A DNA stretch of 64,000 nt from Nitzschia sp. pyKryTriq1 (Eukaryota; Bacillariophyta; Bacillariophyceae; Bacillariales; Bacillariaceae): assembly GCA_956465555.1 (NCBI GenBank), contig OY101131.1, forward strand, positions 695,469 through 759,468. Reading direction: 5' to 3'. The translations under genes were made by a program, and so were the position numbers. Of this stretch, positions 19,184-30,171 are shown piece after piece. The notes under the pieces are model-generated. The model saw only the letters and a list, made by a program, of their open reading frames with translations. It did no database searches and was not told the origin of the DNA. Numbering within the stretch: position 1 is the stretch's first letter; each line of letters begins with the position of its first letter.

Positions 19184-21760
19184 TTACTTCGATAGGTTGC
19201 CCTGCCTTTTCTTCGGAGCGTCATGTACTTCTTTACGCATTTCCATGGCTTTGAGGGTTTCAATCAAGTCCTCTTCGCGGCCTTCAAATTGGCTAAGCAT
19301 TTCATCAACGTTGTCCATTTCTTCTGGGACGACTTGCCGGAGCAATTCTATGACATCCGATCGAATGCTTGTAGCACTTTCGTTGTTGATTTGTTCAGGC
19401 ATCGATAATGGGGGAGTCACACCCACCGGCTCGTCATTGCCGGTACTACTATTACTATCATCAAAATCATTACCTATCATGGACTCGGTGGTTTGGCTTG
19501 GCTCATAGTATTCGTCTGTAGATGACTCTTCTTCTTCTTCTTCTTCGCCATAGGTTTGCTCCGCTTCAAATTTGGCAGCTGCTTGAATGACAGCCTCCCA
19601 GTCCCCTTGTTCAATGAGTTTATCAAGCTCGACGGCCTTGTTGGCATCCATTGCCATTTGCCACGAGGTATCTCGACTTTTCCATTCTTCGGTCGTCGTC
19701 CTACTGCCCCCTCCTTGACTTCCACTTACAAAGGAGCCACCATCTGTACTCGTCTCACTATCGTATGAAGCCAACGCCGCCGCCGAGGTCCCAACGGCCG
19801 CCCAATCGCCCACCATTATGGCCGCTTCCAAATCGGCAAGGTTGGTTATCCCAGGATGATTCGCAGAATCAAAAGATACACCTTGCCCTTCAATGTCTTG
19901 CAAATCCACTATTCTGAGCAGTCCATCGTCATCGTCCTCACCGAGGCTACCATCGTCAGCCGCGTCTTCCGTATCCACACTCCCGTGGCTAGAATTGTAC
20001 GCGTCAGAGCTCCAGCCTGATTCCGACTGCTCGGAGGTAGCAGTTTTGCTGTCTGGGAAAGAATCCGCTTGAAGCTCCTCCACAGTCACTTGCTCCTCTC
20101 GAAGTTCTTCTTTGATCGTCGTGTTCTCTTGTGCCTCTTCTGGCGAGGAGGAGGGGGCTAATGTGAATGACGCAGCAGCTTCTTCTTTATCCGTCAAGTC
20201 TTCGTCGTCGTTTCCTTTTTCATTATTAAGGTGAGATTGAGAAATACTCATGCCACTCACCGACGATGCATTGCTTTCCATGGGCAGATACTGCAAATCG
20301 GAAGCATATGCATTGCCCGACGACTGGCCAGTAGACAATGCTTTGATATCCTCCTTACTATTATCGCCCGACACTCCCCGTTGTCGCGAGACAAACAAAA
20401 ATCCAAGGATTCCGACTACCGCACAGGCCGAGATAATAATCCCCGCGGTTGCCCCACCCGTCATACCAGTATTGTCCTCCTCCATACCGGAAGGCGGACT
20501 TTTTGTTGTTGGCTTATTGGCGGGAGGATCCGTGGCCGCCAAACTTAAAGTAGTACCTTGTCCCGACAAAATGGTAGCGATCGATGAGGGGCGGATTCTC
20601 TGCAGACTTTCCTGTAGGCGTCCTTCTAGAATAGCATCTTGCAACGCGGACCGAAAGGCGTCGAGTTGCTTTTCCATCGTCGTTGTAGCACCGGTCGACA
20701 CCATCACTTCGACCAGTGCCACAATTTCTTCGCAACGATCTGTAGATGGATTGCCCAAGTCTGCGGGACAGAGCCCAATTCCGTCGTAAATTCCATTCTC
20801 GTTGCTAGAGGGTGTCATGGTAAATCCTCCCTTGTCGGTTTGAAACTCGATAGAGGTGGGCAATTGAACGTCGATGCTGCCCCGTTCTTTTTGCAAATGA
20901 CGCCGCCGTCGTCGTCGTATCCGGCTCGTCGTCGAAGTCGTCGTCAAGAGTAGTAGTCGATGTCGAATTCCGTCCAACGATGATATTATTTCGCTTGCGA
21001 CTTCGACCGCCAAGTCATCCATGGCTGCTACAAGGTCAGACTGGTAGTTAGTACTGGTACTGGTACTGGTACTGGTACTGTCTTCCCCCGGCGTGATGAT
21101 ACCACTGACTACAATCGTATACGACACTGTGAGTTCACCCGTCGCCGTCGCTGTCGCCGTCGCCGTCGCCGTGGGCGAGGGGGTCGGATCCAACGTTGCA
21201 ACTGATGGGGTCAAAGTAGATGATGATTCAAGTCGATCTAGTGCTGAGCCACTAAAGAAGCAAATCGTGTACAGCCGACTTTGTTCCACGGCCGAGGGGG
21301 TTTCGTTGCCGTTGCTGCCGCTGCTGCCGCTGGGAAGATGTGCCTTGTCGCCAATGCAGCAGTCTTCCGCTTGCGTCTCGTCCTCACGACAAGTGCATGC
21401 CAAGCTGTAAAAGTTGCTCTGTAGAGCCAAGGGCAGTCCCGCAAAGGAGGTAATACTGCTCTCCGACGACGATAAAACTCCTCCCGGCCGATACAATTGC
21501 AAAAAGGAGACGTATTCTTCGCTGTCCACGCGACGATCCGAGTCGGCATCCGCGCCCGTCAGAGCGGCGTAGCAACGTTCGAGGTCGTCGTCTGATGCTT
21601 GTGCTGGTGATGATGATGAGCCCTGCGCATGACTCTTCGGTAAAACACATAAGCAAAGTAGTAGGACCAAAGCGCCGACTAGGATTCTCTCCAGACGTGG
21701 CCCTACCAGCTGTATTCGGTGCTTGAAGCTTGGACGATGTCCCCCCGAAGAATAAGTCAT
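19184..21760 (-). CDS. EF-hand/transmembrane protein with cytosolic GDW repeats (paralogue 1)
   Basis: Single exon from the ATG at 21760, 858 residues. A hydrophobic signal (ILVGALVLLLCLCVLP) is followed by an EF-hand-like loop DADSDRRVDSEEY, with acidic residues at positions 1, 3, 5 and 12. A Cys-rich patch (CTCREDETQAEDCCIGD), a Thr/Ser/Pro-rich stretch and a single transmembrane helix (ATAGIIISACAVVGILGFLF, ~20390-20460) follow. The cytosolic half is acidic. It holds two units of the pattern LxxLIxxGDWxAVxxxAA and a conserved block VVPEEMDNVDEMLSQFEGRE near the C-terminus. The gene at 25883-29495 has the same layout. Likely a type I membrane protein of the secretory system; function unknown. 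Ser-Thr and Ala-Thr microrepeats occur in the lumenal part. Confidence 0.75.
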   Translation of the reverse strand: MTYSSGGHRPSFKHRIQLVGPRLERILVGALVLLLCLCVLPKSHAQGSSSSPAQASDDDLERCYAALTGADADSDRRVDSEEYVSFLQLYRPGGVLSSSESSITSFAGLPLALQSNFYSLACTCREDETQAEDCCIGDKAHLPSGSSGSNGNETPSAVEQSRLYTICFFSGSALDRLESSSTLTPSVATLDPTPSPTATATATATATGELTVSYTIVVSGIITPGEDSTSTSTSTSTNYQSDLVAAMDDLAVEVASEIISSLDGIRHRLLLLTTTSTTSRIRRRRRRHLQKERGSIDVQLPTSIEFQTDKGGFTMTPSSNENGIYDGIGLCPADLGNPSTDRCEEIVALVEVMVSTGATTTMEKQLDAFRSALQDAILEGRLQESLQRIRPSSIATILSGQGTTLSLAATDPPANKPTTKSPPSGMEEDNTGMTGGATAGIIISACAVVGILGFLFVSRQRGVSGDNSKEDIKALSTGQSSGNAYASDLQYLPMESNASSVSGMSISQSHLNNEKGNDDEDLTDKEEAAASFTLAPSSSPEEAQENTTIKEELREEQVTVEELQADSFPDSKTATSEQSESGWSSDAYNSSHGSVDTEDAADDGSLGEDDDDGLLRIVDLQDIEGQGVSFDSANHPGITNLADLEAAIMVGDWAAVGTSAAALASYDSETSTDGGSFVSGSQGGGSRTTTEEWKSRDTSWQMAMDANKAVELDKLIEQGDWEAVIQAAAKFEAEQTYGEEEEEEESSTDEYYEPSQTTESMIGNDFDDSNSSTGNDEPVGVTPPLSMPEQINNESATSIRSDVIELLRQVVPEEMDNVDEMLSQFEGREEDLIETLKAMEMRKEVHDAPKKRQGNLSK

Positions 21761-22513
21761 GATACTACAGTGGTGCCGGTAGCGCCAGTTTGAGTCGTCT
21801 GCGATTGGTTTCTCGAGGGAAGGGGGTGGAGGCACTTTTCCTTCTTGTCAAGTCGAGCGGAGCAGTAGAGGTGCAAGAGGATACAGATACAGCTTTTGCT
21901 TCAATGATCGATCATGCTACTCTTTAGTAGCGAACATACGGTGCTCTGTTCTCTGTTGTGCGTGTCTTGACGCATCGCCGTTCATCGCGTCATAATGATT
22001 ATCGATCTGTCACGTTCATAATTTCCTGCTAGCTAGCTGTGCTTCCGAGACAAAACCTCAATCAGGCAGGCAAGGCTGGCGCTTATTTATATACATATTA
22101 GTGACTCAATAGATGTGCCATGTTTTTGGCGTATGTATCACAAAAGATCGTGCTAAATAAATATGGCTACAATAAGTATGGGAACCACTGTATGTAGTAA
22201 TCTGATACAGGTACGAATACTACGCTGAATATCATACTGCAAATAATTTGCAGAAAGTTTTTGGCCATGACCTTGCCGAACGGACGACAGATGAAAAAGT
22301 CGACCATTCATTGCCCGAGATTACGATTAGCAAAGTCTAACTATGTACTACCGAAAGGAGCCGTCCGCAAAGCCCAGTTCGAATAGAATGCTTACATAGT
22401 ATGTGCGATAGTAGGCTATTTCCACTTTCTCTAAAACAGAGAGTTCGTAGAGAGCAACATACCGTGGTAGTAAAAGTTGATGTTCCCTGCGAATTACGCC
22501 ACAGAGTGTTTTT
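21761..22513. other. Intergenic region, no gene seen
   Basis: About 750 bp between two minus-strand genes, AT-richer than its neighbours (21995-22260). No protein-like frame or repeat stands out. Confidence 0.45.
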
Positions 22514-24988
22514 TTATTTCGCCGTCCGAGTCATACTACTCGTACTAGTGCTAGCTGAGGATTTTCGAAGCTGCAAGTTCCTGGACTTGCTTGTTCTTCT
22601 GGTTTCTTCTTGTTGAAAGAGTAACACATCCCCATTTTGGACTTGCTCGCCCCAGTCAGCCAGTCGCCCATTTCTCCAAGCTTGCAAGCTCTTGGATGGC
22701 GGACTTGCATCATTATTCTCTTGCAAGTTTTTCCAAATATCCAAGATTCGTTCTCCCTTTTGCACTACCACGAGTTGCCCATGCTCCATTCTCGTGCTGC
22801 CTGCCAAAAAGACAAAGACGCTGGATTCGACCAACGATAGTCGGGCCACCTCAAGGGCTTGCAAGTAGGGCGATGAAATACCGGCAGAAGGGGATACCTG
22901 TAGCGTGTTGTTATCCGGCGCACTTTCGGGTTCGTCGCTGCTAATAGTGGGAAAAGCGACTTCATGGTCCACGGTAATCGTAGTTTCAACATCATGACTG
23001 CCGGATTCAGCAGGACTAGAAATTAGGACACTCTGAGCTGCGGGGGAAAGGGCCAGAACGTTGCTCTGTGACACCGGCGACTGAAGCGAAGTCGGTTGTT
23101 GTTTCTGTTGCTTGTAATCCCAATGGGCTGCAAACCCAAACTCTGCAATTTGATGCATTTCTTGGCTTCGCACCTGCACTTCAAAGGGGATCTCGAGTTG
23201 ATCCATTCGGATCACGCTAGTGTGATGCAAACTCTGATAGCCATTGGCTTTCGGAAATTGGATGTAGTCCTTTACGCGACGCGGATCGGTTTCGGGAAAG
23301 ACGGCCCTGATAAGCTGATGGACATAGTAACAAACCAATTGATCCCGGGTCCGTCGCTCGTCCGAAGATTCGTCTCGGTCAAGTAGTGGAGGTGCTTGGA
23401 CGATGACTCGCAAGGCCACTCCATCTCGGACTTGGAGTATCGAATTAATTTCCCGCCGGGACAACTCGGAATCAAATCGCAATATCATACTCCTTCCTGT
23501 ACCTTTGGATCGAGATCGGTTCTTGCGCAAGAGTTTCTTCCAAAACGAGTACGGTTCCTTGACTCGCGCCGTCACTTGAATGTCGGTAGTTGCCAGATTC
23601 GGATCTTGTTGTAGCAGCTGGACAACTTGTTGCTGTAGATAGCGACTGACGGCCAGCATCGAGTCACCTTGACGATCAAAGAGAGCCAACGCGGCCTTGT
23701 ATTGTCGAGGATAGAGAACGGAAAAAGCTTTCGATTCCAGCTGCGTCTTCAGCACATGCAGGCCCATGCGCTGAGCCAATGGGGCATAAACATGGATGGC
23801 ATACCTTGCCGAAGCGATAGCTTGCGGATTCCGGCTTTGAAATTGAGAAGGACTCTGCAGGCCCCCTTCTAGTCGGTAGAGGCTAGCGACGCATCGTATC
23901 GCCAGGGCACGCCAATCGTCTCCGCTGACGCTGACCAGTAAGTTTTGTACCTTTTCATAGTCCGCCTGACGAGGGAGGACTATTTCGGCGACGATTTCGG
24001 CTTGCTTGATTCGTGAGGCACCATTCGATATTTGCAGGACCTCAGGAGTGAGTGGTTCGGAAAGAAACGAAGAAAGTTTGTCGGGGTTGTCTTGGGTAGG
24101 ACATGGAAGGATCAGGCCCCCTTTGTTGTTAGAAGCAGACTTTTGACTTCTTCGTTCTCGGTGCGCCTTAAGTGAACGGGACGACCCCTCTGAATCGTCC
24201 TCCTCGTCTTCGTCTTCCTCGAGTAGCGACGATGATGGAAGCAACGCTAGACGATGTTCGGAAATTCTTTCCAAAGCACTACTCGTACTTCCTACTAGAG
24301 TCAGCCGCTGTCGCACAGTATCGTAGCCCCCGTCCGTGCGAGCTCCTGCCACGCATTCCCCAAAATGGAGAATGCTGGCGAATAGGACGGCAGGGGTCGC
24401 GACTTGCTCGAGCCTCAATAAGGTCTGCAAAAAGTCGATGCATCCCAACATCCGCTCGACGTTTCCTTGACAGGCTACATGGATCACTTGTAGCACCTCT
24501 TCCACCACCTCTTCCGATAGCTGCTGCCGATCCACCAACGTCCACTGTAGCCACTGCAGCTCTTCCTGAAGTTGCTCTTGCTGCTGTTGCGGTTGTTGTT
24601 GAAGTGTGCTGTTGTTGCTTACAATTATATTATCGTTTGCGAGCCACGGAGCTTCCTCTTCTATCGCTGGCGAGAGGGTGCTGATGCCCGCGTTGGAGGA
24701 GAAATAGCAAGTCGTCCGAGCCGCCGAACGAGACGTGATACCCGCCACGCGGAATTTCATTGGCTGCGTATGCACATTATGCAACCCCCACGTTGTCTGT
24801 GCGCCATGACTGGCCACCAAGACTACAACGAACCAAGCGCCCAGTATCCGCAATGAAGAAGATTTCGAACGCACTTTTCCGCCATGATAACAGTTTTCTT
24901 CTTCGGTTTGGGTATGAGTATGAGGGCCGGGATTTCTCGGCCGCTTTCGGCTGCTTGTAACACTGAGACAACAACAACAGCAAGGCAT
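22514..24988 (-). CDS. RelA/SpoT homologue (RSH), probable (p)ppGpp synthetase
   Basis: Single exon, 824 residues. The synthetase domain (about residues 450-640) is well preserved: ARVKEPYSFWKKLLRK, VRDGVALRVIV, RVKDYIQFPKANGYQSLHH and FEVQVRSQEMHQIAEFGFA followed by AHWDYK. A TGS-like region follows (SVFVFLAGSTRMEHGQLVVV) near the C-terminus. The N-terminal helical region keeps the RSH architecture (e.g. YAIHVYAPLAQRMGLHVLK). However, where hydrolases have an HD pair it reads ILHFGECV, and I see no HDxxED-type site, so hydrolase activity is probably lost. A hydrophobic segment at ~47-62 (ILGAWFVVVLVASHGAQ) could be a plastid-targeting signal, as RSH proteins of algae act in the plastid. Substrate and location are inferred from the family. 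Confidence 0.85.
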   Translation of the reverse strand: MPCCCCCLSVTSSRKRPRNPGPHTHTQTEEENCYHGGKVRSKSSSLRILGAWFVVVLVASHGAQTTWGLHNVHTQPMKFRVAGITSRSAARTTCYFSSNAGISTLSPAIEEEAPWLANDNIIVSNNSTLQQQPQQQQEQLQEELQWLQWTLVDRQQLSEEVVEEVLQVIHVACQGNVERMLGCIDFLQTLLRLEQVATPAVLFASILHFGECVAGARTDGGYDTVRQRLTLVGSTSSALERISEHRLALLPSSSLLEEDEDEEDDSEGSSRSLKAHRERRSQKSASNNKGGLILPCPTQDNPDKLSSFLSEPLTPEVLQISNGASRIKQAEIVAEIVLPRQADYEKVQNLLVSVSGDDWRALAIRCVASLYRLEGGLQSPSQFQSRNPQAIASARYAIHVYAPLAQRMGLHVLKTQLESKAFSVLYPRQYKAALALFDRQGDSMLAVSRYLQQQVVQLLQQDPNLATTDIQVTARVKEPYSFWKKLLRKNRSRSKGTGRSMILRFDSELSRREINSILQVRDGVALRVIVQAPPLLDRDESSDERRTRDQLVCYYVHQLIRAVFPETDPRRVKDYIQFPKANGYQSLHHTSVIRMDQLEIPFEVQVRSQEMHQIAEFGFAAHWDYKQQKQQPTSLQSPVSQSNVLALSPAAQSVLISSPAESGSHDVETTITVDHEVAFPTISSDEPESAPDNNTLQVSPSAGISSPYLQALEVARLSLVESSVFVFLAGSTRMEHGQLVVVQKGERILDIWKNLQENNDASPPSKSLQAWRNGRLADWGEQVQNGDVLLFQQEETRRTSKSRNLQLRKSSASTSTSSMTRTAK

Positions 24989-25448
24989 TTTCTCAAGCCT
25001 CCGGATATCAATAGAAATGAAACCAGCAAAGGGGGAACCGTGGTAGACGATTCCATAGAGAGAGAAGAAGTATGGAGAGAGAAAGGGGAAGCAGTAATCT
25101 CGTGGCTTTTATTATTGGTGATGCGCCTCTCGCCTCTCTGGAAGGGTGCCATTCCCAGTGTTATTCGCACAGTTCGTACTTCAACGTACAGTACCTGGTA
25201 CTTGTACTGTACCGCGGTACCGGTAGGGAAGAGCCTCGGGAGCGAGCATAGCGCTCGGTGCGAACCGGGCGTGATGACGTGGCGCAATCGAAGAATCAAT
25301 CTAATCGAATCATCATCATCCCCGACCACATAATATGTGACGTCAGCTAATTGGAGGAAAAAATACACGGGCGGAAGAAAGATTTACTACTACTGGGTAC
25401 CAGGTACAAGTATCGGAGTACCTCTCTCTCTACTACTAGTTGGTACCG

Positions 25449-25484
<36 letters not shown>

Positions 25485-25882
25485 TGGCCTTATTCGCAGT
25501 CACCAGTCAACCAGAGGGTGGAACAAAAGAAAAAGATGCAATGCTTTCTACTTTTCTTTTACTAGAGAAAGGCTAAGACTACAATCGATTTCGGGAGAAG
25601 AATCAATCATTTGAGGATTGTCATGATTTGTCGTAGTATTACTACTGTAGTACGTACGGTTTAAACCTCGTCGAATGACACTCTTCGACTATTACAGTAC
25701 GCACGGTACACATATATTATTAAAATACTTTGGTCGCGACTTAGGTTCAGTTTTTATGATGGCAACGGAATTTGTTGTTTCCTTGGTCGCAGCCTCGAAC
25801 TGACTGTCGGGGATGTCTGCCAAGTGTAATAAATTATGAATGGGTATGAAAGATTCTACCTCGCATCGAGGTGGGAACGCTA
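24989..25882. other. Intergenic region with GTAC islands and a GA microsatellite
   Basis: GTAC-type islands at about 25185-25230 and 25395-25450, directly followed by (AG)n at 25451-25482. No gene seen. Confidence 0.5.
25451..25482 (+). repeat. (AG)n microsatellite
   Basis: Sixteen AG units right after a TACCGGT motif. Confidence 0.9.
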
Positions 25883-28800
25883 CTATATCGTTCCTTCTTG
25901 GTCGTCTCCGTTCGATCCACCAGAATTAGAGGAGTCTGATGATCCAGCATCAGCATCACTCAGCCTTCCAGATTCGTCTGCCGCTTTCAGCTCACTGAGA
26001 CTTCGAGCAATCGCCCAATCGGCAGCGACCGTTGCGGCCTGATTGGCTTCCGATTCGGCCTCTGCGCTGTCTTTCTTGGTTTGTTCTGCGATTGCGGACC
26101 ATATGTCTGCCTGCTCTAATGCTTCTTGCTCTTCTTTCAGTCTCTGTTGACGTTTAGCGCGGCGTTCTGCCTCGAACTCTGAATCTGCCGAAGATTCAGA
26201 TTTGTCGTTCTCAAGCTCCTTACTCGCCGCTGCGACGACTCCATCCCAGTCGCCCTTGTCGACAAGAGCATTAATTTCTTGGCTCCTGTCCGTGGCATTG
26301 GTGCTTGCGTCAGACTCCTCGACGGCATTGTCATCAAAACGTCCTGACAAACCAGCAGCAGTTTCAGCAACTTTTTCCCAGTCTTCCGAGTCAATCGCTT
26401 GCTTCAGAGCACCTTGCAGCTCGCTGACTTGCTTGTCTTCATCGTCCTCGTCCTCTTCTGCCGTGCCCGTCAGAGCGCCAATTTCTTGTTGTACTGGCGC
26501 TTCGTCGACCTGCTCAGGGTCAGCGGGAGTATCATCGATTTCACGGATCCAACTGCTGTCCTCTTTCGCAATCGCTGCCGCCACTGTCTGCTTTTCGACG
26601 AACTTGTTTTGTTCAACGGCCTGGCGAGCGTCGCGTTTGGCACGTTTTTGACCTTCTACACGTGCTTTTTGGGCCACTTCGCGTTCTTGCATGGTTCGTA
26701 GGGTCTCGACGAGTTCTTCTTCTCGGCCACGGAATTGCATCATCATTTCGTCAATATTATCTTTCTCCTCAGGCACTACCTTATCGACAAGTTGTTCCAC
26801 TTCGGCACGAATTTCGTCAAGCTTCTTCACACGGGAATTTGTATCGCTTGTTGTTGTTCCAGTGCTATTGTACACCCCCGACCCTGCCGTTATTGCCGTC
26901 CCGGAGCCCGAGAAGGCAGATCGTCCCGTTCCTGAAGATCCCACCGAGCCAGCGCTGGATCCAGCCTCGGACGTTCGACTTCCGGATCGGATCGAGCCAG
27001 CAGTTTCTTGGGCGTCGTATTTAGCAGCAGCAGCTACCACACCAGCCCAGTCGCCAGCTTCTACCAAGCTGTCCAATTCCGCTGCTCGAGTTTCACTCAT
27101 TTCTCCCTGTTGGAAGTTAACCCTTTTCTCGGGAGAAGAATCCTGTGTCGAGCTCTGGGATTGAGAGGCCAAAAGAGCTGCAGTCACACCCACCGCCGCC
27201 CAGTCTCCCTTTTGAATAGCTTGATCAAGCTCGGTGTAGGTCATGTTCGCGCCCTCTGCGGCATCTGGCGTTTCGGAAGATGCAAGTGTTGTTAACTGAG
27301 AAGCACTTTGTGCTGCGGAAGATGCACCGCCCCGAGATGATCCTCTGGTCTCATCGTCGGCGGCCGATTCAAGAGATGACATGCCTTCTCGTGATGACCA
27401 TCCAGAGGAACCTGCGTCAGAATCTGCCTTTTCGGCAGACGCCATGGCCGCCGTAGAATCTACTCCTATCTTCTTGGAATCTTTGGACTTGCGCGACTTA
27501 GAGACGGCCGCAGCACCGACAACGGCTCCCAAGGCAACTCCAGCCATCATGCCTGCTTGGTTGTCTACCGGTGGTGTCGCAGCTGGTGCTGGTGGTGTGG
27601 AGGACGTCTTCCCCTGTCGTTTTACTGTCAACTCCTCCACATCAACGCTTTGATTTTCCTTCAAGTAATATTCTTCCGCGTCGTTATTCTGTTGACGTCG
27701 GGAGAGCAAAGCCACCACCACTAGTATTCCTGCCATACCACCAATGACAATACCAGAGATCGCTCCTCCGCTCAACTCTCTACTGCTGTCATCGCCAGGT
27801 CCAACGATGCCATTGGTGTCATCGTCGTTGGGAACCCCGCCATCAGCGGTGACAATGTATACAGGGGAATCGGGGTTGACCACGTTCAAGGCCTCCTGCA
27901 ACGCTCCACCTTCGATCGCAGCATTCAGGTCGTTTTCAAAGGCCACCTTGACAGATGTTTCATTGACAGACGCTCCACTTTCCTCCAGATAGAGCCCAAT
28001 GGAGGCACTGACATCCTCGCAACGATCGTCGTCAGGGACTATATCAGGACAAACTGGAAAAAGCAAGTGTGTGAGAAAGACAACACCCAAACGATAAATC
28101 TGAACAAACTGCAGCAACAACGCCTAGACTAGACCTACCTGTCGCTATTATTCCGTCCACCGAGGTGGGCAAATCTACAGTAACGCCCGAAAGTCGCCGT
28201 TGGCGTGCGCGTAGGAGTTGCTGGAGAAGTCGACCAGCATCGCCCACTGTCATGTTGGCAGCAACCTGGGGTGCCAGCAAATCCATGGCAGATCTCAAAT
28301 CGGCCCGGTAGGCCAGCCGGGACACAGTTGCGTCCGCTTGCATGGCAATGATATAAGTCGTTTGTGCCACCATGTCGACTGCGGGAAAGGCATTCGTCGG
28401 GGTAGGAGTTCCAACACCTGGTTTAGAGGAAGGTGCAGAAGATGGTTCATCGGAAATCCCTGTTGGATCAGGAGTAGTCCCCCCCGTTGGACCAAGAGTA
28501 GTCTCCACTGGTGACATCGTGGGAAGGCTCGTGGTTGGAACTGGTCCCGTAGAGACTGGCGTCGGGGCAGCAGTTGGCGACGCGGTGGGTGGGAACGTCG
28601 GACCCCCCGAGGGCTGCGTGGTGGTCGCCTTCGAGGGAGAATCAGTAGGAGTATCAGTGGTTGCTACAGAGGGCGACGCCGATGGAGAATCAGTACTGGG
28701 CTCGATTGGTGATGGGGTGACGATGGGGTTAAAAGGCGCAGGCGTTGGGGCCACCGGTTGCACAGGACTTGTAGTGGGGCTAGAACTAGCAACGTAGCGA

Positions 28801-29495
28801 ACAATACTGGTCTCTGTTAAGAAGCAAACTTGAGACAGGTATTCTTCCTGATCAGGTGTCGGTGTTTCATCTGGTGCTGCCCCCAGATTGCTAATGTAAG
28901 CAGAGTCCCCTACGCAACAGTCTTCCTCAGCGCCTGGTTGCTGCAGACACAAGCATGCCAAGATCAAAAAGTTGGACTTGAAGACGCTGAAACAAACCAA
29001 ATAGGAAGGAGGAGAACAGTATGAAGTGAGCGAAGGGGTGCATCATGTTTTGGTGCCGCCGACATTGTCGGATTGAGCGTCCGCTCAGTCAGGAGGCTAA
29101 CAAGCCACAACTGGACAACAAATACTACGCAGTACTCACAGTGGCAAGTCATCGAAGCTTTGGACACTTTCGGGCAGAAAGTCGGTAGGTCCGTACAAAT
29201 TCAAGAACGTGAGGTACTCCGTCTGGTTGACTTTTCGATTGTAGTCAGCGTCCGCGTAGATGAGGGCGTCGTAGCAATCCATGCTCCCACCATCTTCTGT
29301 CCGCCTCGAGAATTCTCGGTGATTGTTTGTGATGGAAGATCCCAGAAAAACGGGCCGACCGTACGAATCAAAGATCAGAGGATCGTTCCCAGCTGCTGCT
29401 ACGCTTAAACATCCCAACAGGAATAGAGCCGTCAGCAGAACCGCAAGCAAACTTGGATGTGTTGTGTTGCCGATTGGACCCATTGCAGGTATCAT
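25883..29495 (-). CDS. EF-hand/transmembrane protein with cytosolic GDW repeats (paralogue 2)
   Basis: Three exons (29495-29140, 28986-28139, 28053-25883) with 153 and 85 bp introns give 1,124 residues. A signal peptide (SLLAVLLTALFLLGCLSVAA) precedes an EF-hand-like loop DADYNRKVNQTEY. The splice into VFKSNFLILACLC matches the corresponding part of paralogue 1, supporting the model. A Cys patch (EEDCCVGD), a ~150-residue Pro/Thr/Ser-rich mucin-like stretch and a transmembrane helix (GAISGIVIGGMAGILVVVALL) follow. The cytosolic part has four GDW-type units (e.g. LDSLVEAGDWAGVVAAAA) and the block VVPEEKDNIDEMMMQFRGRE, then a charged coiled-coil-like C-terminus. Start chosen at 29495 because it directly precedes the signal peptide. 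Function unknown. Confidence 0.75.
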
Positions 29496-30171
29496 TATTT
29501 TGAAAAACTGCGCTCCACAGCCAAGTAATTGATGGAGCCGAAACCAATTTGAATGAATATCAGCGGTGCCGCGAGTCAATATTGGGCTCGGAAATCTTGT
29601 GGGATTGCTTGTATGAGTATCATAGTATCAGCTTCTCGGTGAAGCTTGTCATGAAGAACATGCAGCCCAACGCCATTGTCTACTCTCACATGTCGTTGGC
29701 GGTGCACGATACACGGAAGCTGAGCCCGGCTCGCCATCGTGCATTCAAAAGTTAGAGCCGGCCGAGACTCTTTACACATGATCTCTCTAAGTACCATGTA
29801 TGCTTCCTACAAATATGATGATTGAACATTTAGCCAAACGGATGGGGTACGCAGATCCGGCGATTTTAGCAGCCGTTGAAAGTGGACTTCCTCGAATGCT
29901 TGAAATTCGAATCGGATTGCTCGATTGCTAGCTCCAAGCGAAATAATGGCCGCAAGCAAGAAACAGTCGTCTCAGCAGTCGTGTTACTTCCGCGTCATCG
30001 GGGTGGTACCGGTACAGTACCACAAGTACCGGTATGTACCGCGGGTACCACAAAACATCGCATCCGATCCCAACACGCCAGAACGTTAGAACGGCACTGT
30101 AGTCCTGATGGCTATTCCACAAACGCATCGATCCATCTCGTTGATTCGCAAATTGGGAAGAAATCATCAAT
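29496..30171. other. Divergent promoter region with a GTAC island
   Basis: Lies between oppositely oriented genes. A dense GTACCGGTAC/GTACCGCGGGTACC island sits at 30003-30052, about 120 bp before the plus-strand ATG. No gene seen. Confidence 0.5.
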
